Below are positions 48,407 to 58,923 of a DNA stretch of 64,000 nucleotides, piece after piece. The notes beneath the pieces were generated by a model. That model saw only the letters and a list, made by a program, of their open reading frames with translations. It ran no database searches and was not told the origin of the DNA. Within the stretch, counting starts at the first letter, position 1. Each line of letters begins with the position of its first letter. Position numbers and translations under genes: made by a program. The stretch covers positions 1 through 64,000 of the forward strand of contig NZ_JAQRFI010000019.1 in NCBI RefSeq assembly GCF_028598805.1. Direction: 5' to 3'. This DNA is from Xenorhabdus yunnanensis. GTDB taxonomy: Bacteria; Pseudomonadota; Gammaproteobacteria; Enterobacterales; Enterobacteriaceae.

Positions 48407-49153
48407 ATGCCTTTATTTTCAAAAACGATAACTGACTTTTGGCAAGCGCCATTATTGAATGGAAATATTATTTATAGTGATGATGTTTTTACTGTCGCCA
48501 CTAATGCCAATCTGGAAGAAGATGATCGATTGATGGTGCTGGAAACCACCGATGGTCGGGTCATGGCGGTTTTGACGCCTGAACTTGCCGAAAAAGCGGG
48601 ACTTTACCACCAAGAAAAGATGTCTGAAATAATCTTTCGCCAGAAATTGAATGAGGCAGATATTACTTTGCATGGCGCAGATTATATTTTTTATTTTTCA
48701 GAAGCTGAAAAAAATAGGTTGTTGCAAGAAAAGTTGTCAGCAGAAAATCTGGCTGGTGAGTTGCGCCAGTTAACAGAAGCGGAAGATGAAGATATTTTCG
48801 CTGAGTTCCAATCTTCCGCTTCTGAGCAGGATTTGGATAGTGCTTATGTAGAATTGGATCATTGGGCGGTATTTGGTTCTTTTGAGCAAAACCACCTGAT
48901 TAGTGCTGCCAGTATGTATCCGTGGGATGATGTACAAATTGCGGATATGGGGGTACTGACATTAGCGCCTTTTAGAGGCAAAGGCCATGCCAGAAAAGTG
49001 GTGCGAACAATCAGTAAATATGCCTGTGCTCAAGGATATGAACCTCAATACCGATGCCAGCTCGATAACCTTGCGTCTTCGGCGTTGGCAAAAGCAGCGG
49101 GTATGGTGTTGTTTGGCAAGTGGGAGCTGGTTTCCCCTGATTCGAATAACTAA
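48407..49153 (+). CDS. GNAT acetyltransferase of the cluster
   Basis: A 248-residue protein with a C-terminal GNAT domain: the acetyl-CoA loop is LAPFRGKGHARKVV (around residues 184-197) and the last part (SSALAKAAGMVLFGKWE) is the usual C-terminal end. The first ~130 residues are less conserved and acidic near the middle. Its place between PKS2 and the pathway dehydrogenase makes a role in the cluster likely. Possible roles are self-resistance by N-acetylation of the active amine (as ZmaR does for zwittermicin) or tailoring of the product; the sequence does not decide between them. Confidence 0.75.
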   Translation: MPLFSKTITDFWQAPLLNGNIIYSDDVFTVATNANLEEDDRLMVLETTDGRVMAVLTPELAEKAGLYHQEKMSEIIFRQKLNEADITLHGADYIFYFSEAEKNRLLQEKLSAENLAGELRQLTEAEDEDIFAEFQSSASEQDLDSAYVELDHWAVFGSFEQNHLISAASMYPWDDVQIADMGVLTLAPFRGKGHARKVVRTISKYACAQGYEPQYRCQLDNLASSALAKAAGMVLFGKWELVSPDSNN

Positions 49154-49235
49154 GCGGTCTTGTACTAAATAAAGCCTGCAACTTGAAATCCGTTGTTTAT
49201 CAACAAATTTTAAACTCAATAAGAAAATAGTCACT

Positions 49236-50087
49236 ATGTCAAAACTTAAAATAGCTGTGGTTGGTGGCGGCAATATCGGTTCCAGCCTTGCCTTCGACTG
49301 CGCTCTGCGGGGGCATGATGTAGTTGTTATCGAAAAAGATACACCTTCTTGCCAGCAGAGCAGAGAGAGTATTGTGGAAACCGCCAGTTATGCTCCACTG
49401 TTCAGTCCGCTTGCCAAGGGAAAAACTTCTGAAATGATCCTGCAAAATATCATTTGGTCGCAGGATTTACAGGCTGTGTCCGATTGTGAGTTTGTAGTAG
49501 AAAACATCACTGAGAATATTGCACTGAAACAAGCGTTATATGCGAATATGGCGGCATTTATTGCTCCTCATACTGTATTGGCAGCAAATACTTCCTGCAT
49601 TCCCATCACTAAACTGGGTTCGTTTCATAATGAACCGTCTCAGGTGATTGGCGTACATTTTATGAACCCAGTGTATTTGAAACCGACGGTTGAGGTCATT
49701 ATCGGCCTTAATACTGCTGAACAGACTCAGAAGCGATGTTTGGAGATTCTGGTGATACTGGGTAAAAATGCTGTCGTAGTGAAAGATGGTCCTGGTTTTG
49801 TTTCCAACCGAATTTCCCATTTATTTATGAATGAGGCGGCGTTCACTGTGCAGGATGGCATAGCTCAGCCAGTGGATGTGGACACGATATTTAAGGAATG
49901 CTTTGGTCATAAAATGGGACCACTGGAAACGGCTGATTTGATTGGAATCGATACTGTCGTTAATTCTCTTGATGTGCTCTACCAGATGTTTCAGGATTCA
50001 AAATATCGTGTTTGTCCGTTGATGCGAACAATGGTCGATGCAGGGCACTTAGGGCGGAAAACAGGTAAGGGTTTTTATACGTATTAA
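49236..50087 (+). CDS. 3-hydroxyacyl-CoA dehydrogenase-like enzyme (aminomalonyl-ACP pathway)
   Basis: A 283-residue NAD(P)-dependent dehydrogenase: Rossmann motif VVGGGNIGSSLA at the N terminus, the catalytic His in GVHFMNPVYLKPT, SNRISHLFMNEA, and the C-terminal GRKTGKGFYTY. ZmaG, ClbD and FkbK are relatives that oxidise ACP-bound hydroxyacyl groups. With serine as the loaded unit it should oxidise the seryl side-chain hydroxyl, the first oxidation toward aminomalonyl-ACP. It lies 40 kb from its partner genes at 8824-11953, at the far end of the same transcription direction. A single end of the dispersed repeat (about 49171-49194) lies just upstream. Confidence 0.86.
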   Translation: MSKLKIAVVGGGNIGSSLAFDCALRGHDVVVIEKDTPSCQQSRESIVETASYAPLFSPLAKGKTSEMILQNIIWSQDLQAVSDCEFVVENITENIALKQALYANMAAFIAPHTVLAANTSCIPITKLGSFHNEPSQVIGVHFMNPVYLKPTVEVIIGLNTAEQTQKRCLEILVILGKNAVVVKDGPGFVSNRISHLFMNEAAFTVQDGIAQPVDVDTIFKECFGHKMGPLETADLIGIDTVVNSLDVLYQMFQDSKYRVCPLMRTMVDAGHLGRKTGKGFYTY

Positions 50088-50211
50088 ATTTTGTTGTTAT
50101 TTGATTTATCTATGAATAACCGCCCTGTTTTATCAGACATTCGACTGCCCAGCCTGATAAAACAGTGGCGATTCACAAATAGCTCATCAATTAAAATGAA
50201 TCGTCTAACAG

Positions 50212-50234
50212 AAAAAAGAGGGAAATATCCCCTC
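50212..50234 (-). terminator. Terminator of crr
   Basis: On the minus strand GAGGG and CCCTC pair around a short loop and are followed by TTTTTT. It lies between the convergent dehydrogenase and crr genes and may also stop plus-strand transcription. Confidence 0.6.
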
Positions 50235-50248
50235 AATGATTTTTTCTG

Positions 50249-50758
50249 TTATTTCTTAATTCGCATGATGACTGATTCACCTACAACAACTGATCCGCTT
50301 ACTTTAGTTAACTCTTTAATTTCGTCCATGTTAGAAATAACAACAGGAGTTAAGGTTGATTTAGCTCTTTCTTCCAGAAATGCCAAATCAAACTCTAAAA
50401 CCAAATCGCCTTTTTGTACCCGCTGACCTTCTTCGGCAATGCGTTTAAAGCCTTCACCTTTCAGTTCAACGGTATCAATACCAAAATGGACAAATAGCTC
50501 AACGCCACTATCTGATTCGATAGAAAAAGCATGGTTAGTTTCGAAGATTTTACCAATGGTGCCATCAACAGGAGCGACAATTTTGTTACCGGTTGGTTTG
50601 ATGGCGATACCATCCCCAACGATTTTTTCGGCAAAAACAACATCCGGAACATCTTCGATATTGACTATCTCACCTGACAATGGGGCGATAATTTCAATAC
50701 TGCCGCTGTTTTTTTTATCGTCTGAAACCAGAGATTTTAATTTATCAAGCAGACCCAT
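50249..50758 (-). CDS. crr: Glucose-specific PTS enzyme IIA (EIIA-Glc)
   Basis: A 169-residue cytoplasmic phosphocarrier, the same length as in E. coli. The phosphorylated His is in [10 protein letters not shown] and the supporting His in TNHAFSIES. It passes phosphate from HPr to EIIBC-Glc and regulates adenylate cyclase and non-PTS permeases. It is the last gene of ptsH-ptsI-crr, 47 bases after ptsI. In E. coli pdxK lies between crr and cysM; here the whole biosynthetic cluster occupies that place. Confidence 0.97.
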   Translation of the reverse strand: MGLLDKLKSLVSDDKKNSGSIEIIAPLSGEIVNIEDVPDVVFAEKIVGDGIAIKPTGNKIVAPVDGTIGKIFETNHAFSIESDSGVELFVHFGIDTVELKGEGFKRIAEEGQRVQKGDLVLEFDLAFLEERAKSTLTPVVISNMDEIKELTKVSGSVVVGESVIMRIKK

Positions 50759-50805
50759 GAATCTTCTCCTAATTGTTTTAATGGGACCGTATTCTGGCTA
50801 ATTTT

Positions 50806-52533
50806 TTAGCAGAGTGTTTTTTCTCTGGTAAAGGTATCAACCAAATCCATCAATTCCTGTGCGGTTGGCTGAGTTAGTGCTTGTTCTGCCAGCGCTTTTG
50901 CATCATCGTAAGTCGTATTACGGATGATCTTCTTAATGCGTGGAATTGATATTGCACTCATGCTGAACTCATCCAACCCCATGCCCAAGAGCAACAGTGT
51001 AGCGCGTTCATCACCGGCCAATTCTCCACACATGCCAGTCCATTTACCCTCCGCGTGTGAGGCATCAATAACCTGCTTGATTAGGCTCAGCACTGCTGGT
51101 GACATTGGGTTGTAAAGATGAGAAATCAGCTCATTACCACGGTCTACCGCAAGAGTATACTGAGTTAGATCGTTTGTCCCAATACTAAAAAAGTCAACTT
51201 CTTTTGCAAGATGTTTAGCAATGGTTGCAGCAGCAGGTGTTTCCACCATGATGCCGACTTCAATCGATTCATCAAATACCTTGCTTTCATTGCATAGCTG
51301 TTCTTTCAGTAACGCAAGCTCGGCTTTCAATTCCCGTATTTCTTCAACTGAAATAATCATTGGGAACATGATGCGAAGTTTACCAAATGCAGAAGCTCTC
51401 AGGATAGCACGTAATTGAGAATGTAAGATTTCTTTACGGTCAAGGCAAATACGGATCGCACGCCAGCCAAGGAATGGGTTTTCTTCTTTTGGCAGGTTCA
51501 TGTAAGGCAGATCTTTATCCCCACCAATGTCCATCGTCCGGATAATGATGGCTTGATTACCTACGGCTTCCGCAACTGCTTTGTAGGCTTCAAATTGTTC
51601 GTCTTCAGTTGGCAGGGAATCGCGATCCATAAACAGGAATTCAGTACGGTATAAACCGACACCTTCAGCACCATTGCGTTCAGCACCCAGGACATCACGT
51701 ACCGTACCGATATTGGCGCAAACTTCAACTTGGTGACCATCCAATGTGATGGCTGGTAAGTCTTTCAGTTTCGCCAGTTCGGATTTTTCTGTCAGATACT
51801 CACTTTTCGCGGTTTTTAGTTTCTCGATTTCGCTATCGGATGGATTCACATAAATGTGGTTATTGACTGCATCCAGAATCAGATAACTGCCGTTTTTGAT
51901 TTGTTTGGTCGCGTTGGTTGTACCAACAATGGCGGGTAATTCCAAAGAGCGAGCCATGATGGAGGTGTGGGAAGTTCGGCCGCCAAGATCAGTGATGAAA
52001 CCGAGGACTTTGTCCAGATTGAGTTGTGCGGTTTCTGAGGGGGTTAGATCATTGGCAACCAAAATGGCTTCTTCGTCAATGGTGCCTAAGTCGATAATTG
52101 GCATATCCAGAATATTTTTCAGTAAGCGCTTGCCAATATCACGGACATCGGCAGCTCGCTCTTTCAAATATTCATCATCCAGTTCTTCCAGTGCTTTGGC
52201 CTGATCTTCAATTACGGAATAAACGGCTGCATCTGCTGTTGCCAGATTTTTTTTAATAAGAGTGATAATTTCTTGTTCTAGCTCTTCATCTTCCAGCAAC
52301 ATAATATGGCCTTCGAAGATTTCGGCCTTCTCTGCACCTAGATTTTTTTCGGCTGTTTTTCTAATTATTTCTAATTGTGCGGAAGATTTATCGCGGCCTT
52401 GCTTAAAACGGGAAATTTCTTGTTCGACTTGTTCAGGAATAATTTTTTTCTGATTGATAATGATGGGATCTTCTTTCAGTAATAGCGCTTTACCGAAAGC
52501 AATTCCTGGTGATACTAAGATGCCTGAAATCAT
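50806..52533 (-). CDS. ptsI: PTS enzyme I, phosphoenolpyruvate-protein phosphotransferase
   Basis: A 575-residue cytoplasmic enzyme that takes phosphate from phosphoenolpyruvate and passes it to HPr. The active His is in [13 protein letters not shown] (near residue 189) and the C-terminal PEP-binding barrel has the catalytic Cys in GMCGELAGD. Length equals E. coli enzyme I. It follows ptsH after a 127-base gap that contains a hairpin. Confidence 0.98.
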   Translation of the reverse strand: MISGILVSPGIAFGKALLLKEDPIIINQKKIIPEQVEQEISRFKQGRDKSSAQLEIIRKTAEKNLGAEKAEIFEGHIMLLEDEELEQEIITLIKKNLATADAAVYSVIEDQAKALEELDDEYLKERAADVRDIGKRLLKNILDMPIIDLGTIDEEAILVANDLTPSETAQLNLDKVLGFITDLGGRTSHTSIMARSLELPAIVGTTNATKQIKNGSYLILDAVNNHIYVNPSDSEIEKLKTAKSEYLTEKSELAKLKDLPAITLDGHQVEVCANIGTVRDVLGAERNGAEGVGLYRTEFLFMDRDSLPTEDEQFEAYKAVAEAVGNQAIIIRTMDIGGDKDLPYMNLPKEENPFLGWRAIRICLDRKEILHSQLRAILRASAFGKLRIMFPMIISVEEIRELKAELALLKEQLCNESKVFDESIEVGIMVETPAAATIAKHLAKEVDFFSIGTNDLTQYTLAVDRGNELISHLYNPMSPAVLSLIKQVIDASHAEGKWTGMCGELAGDERATLLLLGMGLDEFSMSAISIPRIKKIIRNTTYDDAKALAEQALTQPTAQELMDLVDTFTREKTLC

Positions 52534-52595
52534 ATTATATGGCCTTACTGCGGGTAATTACCTTTCATTAAGCCTTTTGGGAGGAGGCTCTGAAT

Positions 52596-52622
52596 ATCCC
52601 CGGATCAATAAAACCCGGGGAT
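52596..52622 (-). other. Hairpin between ptsH and ptsI
   Basis: ATCCCCGG (52596-52603) pairs with CCGGGGAT (52615-52622) around an AT-rich loop. There is no clear U-run, so it may be a processing or attenuation hairpin that sets the ratio of ptsH to ptsI mRNA rather than a full terminator. Confidence 0.5.
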
Positions 52623-52660
52623 GAACTGAATGAAATAGATTGGTTTGATTGAGCAGGCGA

Positions 52661-52918
52661 TTATTCCAATTCACCCATCAATTTAACTAAATGCTCAACA
52701 GCATGTTGCTCATCTTCGCCTTCAGCAGCAATCGTTACAACTGTACCTTGAGTCAATCCCAGCGTTTGCAGTTTAAACAGGCTTTTTGCGCTGGCAGACT
52801 TGCCTCCAGAAGTTAATGTGATGTCAGAAGCAAAGCCTTTCGCTTCTTTGACAAATTGTGCAGCAGGGCGAGTGTGGAGGCCGTTTGGTGCAGTAATGGT
52901 AACTTCTTGCTGGAACAT
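52661..52918 (-). CDS. ptsH: Phosphocarrier protein HPr
   Basis: An 85-residue cytoplasmic PTS carrier. The phosphorylated His15 lies in [11 protein letters not shown], and [14 protein letters not shown] is the second conserved block. It is the first gene of ptsH-ptsI-crr. The 592 bases upstream of it contain two dispersed repeats and two Fur-box-like palindromes. Confidence 0.98.
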   Translation of the reverse strand: MFQQEVTITAPNGLHTRPAAQFVKEAKGFASDITLTSGGKSASAKSLFKLQTLGLTQGTVVTIAAEGEDEQHAVEHLVKLMGELE

Positions 52919-52977
52919 AGTATTTCCTCAATAACTTAAATGTTCGTTGATAAGCTAAGAGAATTCTAAAGTTAGTG

Positions 52978-53119
52978 TATACCCTTCGTCTTTTAAATTG
53001 CAGCTTTGCTGGCTACGCTCACTCATCCCGGCCACATAGTTAGTGGCTACATAGTTGGCTATGCTCTTGGGGATTCGTTCCCTTGCCGTCGCGCTGCAAC
53101 TCGAAATCCATTGGGGATA
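52978..53119. repeat. Full-size dispersed palindromic repeat (MITE-like, 142 bp)
   Basis: Imperfect terminal inverted repeats of about 27 bases: the left end TATACCCTTCG...TTGCAGC and the right end GCTGCAACTCGAAATCC...GGGGATA. The middle has its own short near-duplication (CACATAGTTAGTGG, CTACATAGTTGG). It has no coding capacity. Related ends occur at 7146, 8179, 49171 and 53172. Confidence 0.7.
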
Positions 53120-53151
53120 GTTGAATTCGCTTCGACTTGTACAACCATTAA

Positions 53152-53165
53152 AATGATAATGATAT
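53152..53165. promoter_or_regulatory. Fur-box-like sequence 1
   Basis: AATGATAATGATAT resembles GATAAT repeats of the Fur consensus. It lies upstream of ptsH between two repeat elements. A weak call on its own. Confidence 0.25.
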
Positions 53166-53171
53166 AAAGCG

Positions 53172-53234
53172 TATTCCCTTCGACTTTCAAGTTATTGTTT
53201 TGTTAAATGTAACTCGAAATTTATTGGGCCTATA
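53172..53234. repeat. Short copy of the dispersed palindromic repeat
   Basis: About 63 bases with ends TATTCCCTTCGACTTTCAAG and AACTCGAAATTTATTGGGCC, matching the ends of the 142-bp copy but with most of the middle missing. Confidence 0.65.
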
Positions 53235-53247
53235 ATAATCATTATCA
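53232..53247. promoter_or_regulatory. Fur-box-like sequence 2
   Basis: ATAATAATCATTATCA matches the inner part of the Fur consensus GATAATGATAATCATTATC well. It lies about 315 bases upstream of the ptsH start and about 260 downstream of cysK. Which promoter it could control is unclear. Confidence 0.4.
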
Positions 53248-53440
53248 AAAAATTAACATATTTGATGCACTCAATTGTTGATTTGGTGTTAATACACGCT
53301 ATCCTAATAATGGTCGGATTGAATAACCTTTCTACTGTCTGTTTGGCGATTAATTTCGTGCATCAAAATAATTACTGGTTAAATACTAAAGCTACTTGAA
53401 TAAATCATCTAGGAAAGTTTTAAACTTTGATCTGATGCAC

Positions 53441-53467
53441 AAAAAAGCACCCTTGAGGTGCTTTTTT
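53441..53467. terminator. Rho-independent terminator of cysK
   Basis: AAAAAAGCACC, loop CTTGA, GGTGCTTTTTT. The symmetric A and T runs allow it to work on both strands; it lies just downstream of the minus-strand cysK. Confidence 0.85.
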
Positions 53468-53510
53468 GTCAATATTTATCAATGTAATGAAAAATTCTAT
53501 AGAGTAGTTT

Positions 53511-54464
53511 TCAATCGCTATTTAGATCAGCAAATAACGCTGTACTCAAATAACGTTCAGCCGAAGAAGGTAGAATTACCACGATATTTTTGTCTTTGTA
53601 TTCATCCTCTTGGGATATTTTGATGGCAGCCGCAACAGCAGCACCTGAAGAAATACCAGAGAGAATTCCTTCTTTTTCAGTAACTTCGCGTGCTATTTGA
53701 ATTGCTTCTTCATTGCTGATTTTGAATACACGGTCAACTAATGTTAAATCTAAGTTATCAGGAATGAAGCCAGCGCCGATTCCCTGAATTTTATGCGGGC
53801 CTGGTTTCAGTTCCTCGCCTGCTAATTTTTGACTGATAACAGGTGAGTCTTCTGGTTCTACCGCAACGATAGTTACTTGTTTACCACATGTATTTTTCAA
53901 GTAACGGGCAACACCGGTGATTGTACCGCCAGTTCCGACGCCAGCAACGAAAACGTCTACATTGCCATCAGTGTCTTCCCAAATTTCAGGGCCAGTGGTT
54001 TTTTCATGAATTTCTGGGTTGGCTGGATTGCTGAATTGTTGCAGGAGGATAAAACGGTCAGGATCGCTGTCACGAATTTCATTAGCTTTATCAATAGCAC
54101 CTTTCATGCCTTTTGCGCCTTCGGTCAACACCAAATTTGCGCCCAGAGCTTTCAGTAGCTTACGGCGCTCAATACTCATCGTTTCAGGCATGGTTAATGT
54201 CAGCTTATAACCACGGGCAGCTGCAACATAGGCCAGTGCAATCCCTGTATTACCACTGGTCGGCTCGATAAGTTCTTTATCTTGGGTCAGGATGCCTCGT
54301 TTTTCAGCATCCCAAATCATATTGGCACCAATGCGGCATTTTACACTGAAGCTGGGGTTACGGGATTCTATTTTTGCCAAGATGCGACCATTTGCGAAAT
54401 TCTTTAAACGTACCAGCGGAGTGTGACCAATAGTCAACGAATTATCTTCATAAATTTTGCTCAT
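53511..54464 (-). CDS. cysK: O-acetylserine sulfhydrylase A (CysK)
   Basis: A 317-residue PLP enzyme that joins sulfide and O-acetylserine to make cysteine. The PLP Lys is in [16 protein letters not shown] (near residue 42), the phosphate loop is [11 protein letters not shown], and the asparagine-rich loop follows. The start is set at ATG 54464 because E. coli CysK also begins MSKI(Y/F)[12 protein letters not shown]; a frame extension to 54506 is not needed. It ends slightly before E. coli CysK. It lies downstream of cysZ on the same strand, separated by a strong hairpin. Confidence 0.97.
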   Translation of the reverse strand: MSKIYEDNSLTIGHTPLVRLKNFANGRILAKIESRNPSFSVKCRIGANMIWDAEKRGILTQDKELIEPTSGNTGIALAYVAAARGYKLTLTMPETMSIERRKLLKALGANLVLTEGAKGMKGAIDKANEIRDSDPDRFILLQQFSNPANPEIHEKTTGPEIWEDTDGNVDVFVAGVGTGGTITGVARYLKNTCGKQVTIVAVEPEDSPVISQKLAGEELKPGPHKIQGIGAGFIPDNLDLTLVDRVFKISNEEAIQIAREVTEKEGILSGISSGAAVAAAIKISQEDEYKDKNIVVILPSSAERYLSTALFADLNSD

Positions 54465-54623
54465 TGTTCGATTGCCCCTAAAATACCGTAAATACTGATC
54501 AACCATACGCTAACATCTTATTTATGGAAATAAAGTTTCAATCTATTCTTATTATATAAAAGAATATTTAATAGCTATTTTATATTATTTGGAGTATTTA
54601 AAATTATTGGTGTAACTTTTTAG

Positions 54624-54664
54624 GCAAAGCCCCTGACATATTTATAGTCTGTCAGGGGCTTTGC
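54624..54664. other. Perfect 15-bp stem hairpin between cysZ and cysK
   Basis: GCAAAGCCCCTGACA (54624-54638) is the exact inverse complement of TGTCAGGGGCTTTGC (54650-54664), with an 11-base loop. Neither side has a clear U-run. It may end cysZ transcription or stabilise an mRNA end. Confidence 0.7.
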
Positions 54665-54675
54665 TGTAGTTCATA

Positions 54676-54714
54676 GAAATAGTTGATAAAAATAGTTGAT
54701 AGAAATAGCTGATG
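54676..54714. repeat. 13-bp x3 intergenic tandem repeat
   Basis: Units 54676-54688, 54689-54701 and 54702-54714 (GAAATAGTTGATA and variants). It is non-coding and not a multiple of three, lying just past the cysZ stop. Confidence 0.85.
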
Positions 54715-54741
54715 AAGAAAAACTAGTCGGCAGAAGCTAAA

Positions 54742-55518
54742 TTAGCTTGATGAGCTGTGATTCAGGGCATGCTGAGCACGGTAGCGATCAACCCACATCG
54801 CTGTTGCCCCGCAAACAGCAACGGGCATAATAAACAGATTCACAATAGGTATCATGGTCAGTACACTTACTGTTGCGCCGAATTGAAGGTTACCTATTTT
54901 GTCTTGGCGCAAGGTATTGCGCATTGTGGTGAAACTGACTTTATGGTTATCAAACGGATAATCACAGTATTGGATCGCCAGCATCCAGGCACTGAAAATA
55001 AACCAAAGGATAGGGGCAATGGTTTGGCCTATTACCGGAATGAAGTAAAGTAACAATAAGACAAATGCACGAGGAATATAGTAAAGAATTTTTACCATTT
55101 CACGTTTCAGAATACGGGGAGTGTCTTTGAGTAAGTCGATAACGCCAGTATCTGGTGCTGGAATGCCTGTCAGATCAGCTTCCAGTTTTTCTGCCAGCAA
55201 TCCATTAAATGGTGAAGCGATAAAATTAGCGAGTGTGCTGAAAAAATAGGTAAAAACCAATAAAATGGAGATAAGCGCAAGCGGCCAAATTAAATAGCTT
55301 AACCATTGCATCCAATCTGGTATTTTATCGAGAGTCCATTGTATCCAGCCATCCAGTTTATGGAATAGCCACCAAAATGAACCACCTAGCAATAAGATAT
55401 TGGCTAATAACGGTAATAAAACGAATCGCTTAATACCAGGGCGGGTTATCAGTTGCCAACCTTGCATAATATAATGGAATCCATTTGGATGTTTTGGCAA
55501 CTTTGTCGAATTCGTCAT
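54742..55518 (-). CDS. cysZ: Sulfate transporter CysZ
   Basis: A 258-residue inner-membrane protein with several long hydrophobic segments ([39 protein letters not shown]; a long C-terminal pair). CysZ takes up sulfate for cysteine synthesis and usually precedes cysK, as here. It is divergent from zipA, with 220 bases between the starts. Confidence 0.95.
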   Translation of the reverse strand: MTNSTKLPKHPNGFHYIMQGWQLITRPGIKRFVLLPLLANILLLGGSFWWLFHKLDGWIQWTLDKIPDWMQWLSYLIWPLALISILLVFTYFFSTLANFIASPFNGLLAEKLEADLTGIPAPDTGVIDLLKDTPRILKREMVKILYYIPRAFVLLLLYFIPVIGQTIAPILWFIFSAWMLAIQYCDYPFDNHKVSFTTMRNTLRQDKIGNLQFGATVSVLTMIPIVNLFIMPVAVCGATAMWVDRYRAQHALNHSSSS

Positions 55519-55738
55519 ATTTTCTTATTCTCTCCTGGATGATTGAAACGGTATGATATAGGCAGGATTTTCTACTGACCAGCAGTTTTGTGGGCAAAAA
55601 ATATCCGAAAAAACAGAGGAAATATCACTTTATGGTAAGAAAAGTAGGTAGAGACTTGCACTTGTCTTATTTGGCAAATACTCTTATCTAAAGAATATTC
55701 CGCCGTGGTGGCAATTAATTTAAACAACAGAGATAGCA

Positions 55739-56674
55739 ATGATGCAGGATTTGCGTCTGATATTAATCGTTGTTGGTGCGATAGCCATAATAGCTTTGCT
55801 ATTACATGGGTTGTGGACCAGCCGTAAAGAGCGTTCATCACTCTTTCGTGATCGCCCAGTTAAACGTCATAAACAGGGGCGTCAGGAAGAGTCAGGGGAT
55901 AATGATGGCGATGAGTTGTTTGATAATACGTCAAAATCGAATGTTCAGGAGTCGGCAAAACCGCATACTGAACATTGTGCTGAGCCAGTTATCAAACATC
56001 GTGCGCCTGAATCGTCATCAGTAGTGCCTGATGATGGTTTGGATCCTTTACTTGCAAAGCATCAATCTGATGTAGCCGAAACCAAAGTGAAGGGTGTCGA
56101 TGATCAACAGGAAGAACCGCAGCTTGGGTTGTTCGATCTGGTTGAATCCGCTGAATCAAAAGAAGCTGGAATAGCGGAGTCAGGCTCTGAAGTTGTGGCA
56201 GAGCAGTTAAAAACAGAAGAAAGTAAAGTGCTTTCTGAATCTGAACACCCCCAGAAAGAAACAGTGTTGGTATTGCATGTTGCCGCTCATCATGGGCAGG
56301 AACTGAATGGCGAAGTCTTGTTTCAAAGCATTTTGCAGGCAGGCTTCCGGTTTGGTGACATGAATATCTTCCATCGTTACTTGAATCCATCAGGTAGTGG
56401 TGCTGTGTTGTTCAGTTTAGCTAATATGGTAAAACCTGGCTCATTTGATCCAGACCAAATGACAGATTTCACTACTCCTGGGATCTCCATGTTTATGCTT
56501 GTGCCTTCATATGGTGATTCCAATCAGAATTTTAAACTGATGTTGCAGGCAGCGCAGCGTATCGCTGCTGATGTAGGAGGCGTAGTTCTGGATGGTGAAC
56601 GCAAAATGCTTACACCACAGATGATCGAACTCTATAAAGCGCGTATCCGCAATACGCTCAACGTCGGTGAATAA
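55739..56674 (+). CDS. zipA: Cell division protein ZipA
   Basis: A 311-residue inner-membrane protein that tethers FtsZ at the division site. The N-terminal membrane segment ([20 protein letters not shown]) is followed by a basic stretch ([13 protein letters not shown]), a long acidic/Gln-rich linker (about residues 40-170), and the FtsZ-binding domain from about 175 ([18 protein letters not shown]). The start MMQDLRL at 55739 matches E. coli. The linker is charged rather than Pro/Gln-rich as in E. coli. Confidence 0.95.
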   Translation: MMQDLRLILIVVGAIAIIALLLHGLWTSRKERSSLFRDRPVKRHKQGRQEESGDNDGDELFDNTSKSNVQESAKPHTEHCAEPVIKHRAPESSSVVPDDGLDPLLAKHQSDVAETKVKGVDDQQEEPQLGLFDLVESAESKEAGIAESGSEVVAEQLKTEESKVLSESEHPQKETVLVLHVAAHHGQELNGEVLFQSILQAGFRFGDMNIFHRYLNPSGSGAVLFSLANMVKPGSFDPDQMTDFTTPGISMFMLVPSYGDSNQNFKLMLQAAQRIAADVGGVVLDGERKMLTPQMIELYKARIRNTLNVGE

Positions 56675-56693
56675 CCCCTCTTTTTAGTATCAG

Positions 56694-56717
56694 CCCCCGC
56701 CAGTCGGGGGTTTTTTT
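56694..56717 (+). terminator. Rho-independent terminator of zipA
   Basis: CCCCCG, loop CCAGT, CGGGGG, followed by seven T, 20 bases after the zipA stop and just before ligA. Confidence 0.85.
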
Positions 56718-56728
56718 ATTTCTGGTGA

Positions 56729-58753
<2,025 letters not shown>

Positions 58754-58838
58754 TACGCGTTTCACTTAATGATATGATTATCAAAGTGTGACCGGGTTGG
58801 CTAAATAGAAATTTGCGACCATTTGAACAGTAAATTAA

Positions 58839-58854
58839 TGTGATAGTAATCAAA
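58839..58854 (+). promoter_or_regulatory. Possible CRP site upstream of nupC
   Basis: TGTGA-N6-TCAAA matches the CRP consensus (TGTGA-N6-TCACA) except at two positions and lies about 70 bases upstream of the nupC start. E. coli nupC is CRP-controlled. The 170-base gap after ligA has no other supported element. Confidence 0.45.
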
Positions 58855-58923
58855 AATTTCTATTATGCATACCATAAAATACAGTTATAAATTTGCACAA
58901 CATCATGTTTGGAGCTTTTTATT

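Noticed and set aside
54624-54664. The hairpin as a classical rho-independent terminator
   Set aside because: The stem is perfect but no U-run follows on either strand, so it is reported as a hairpin only.
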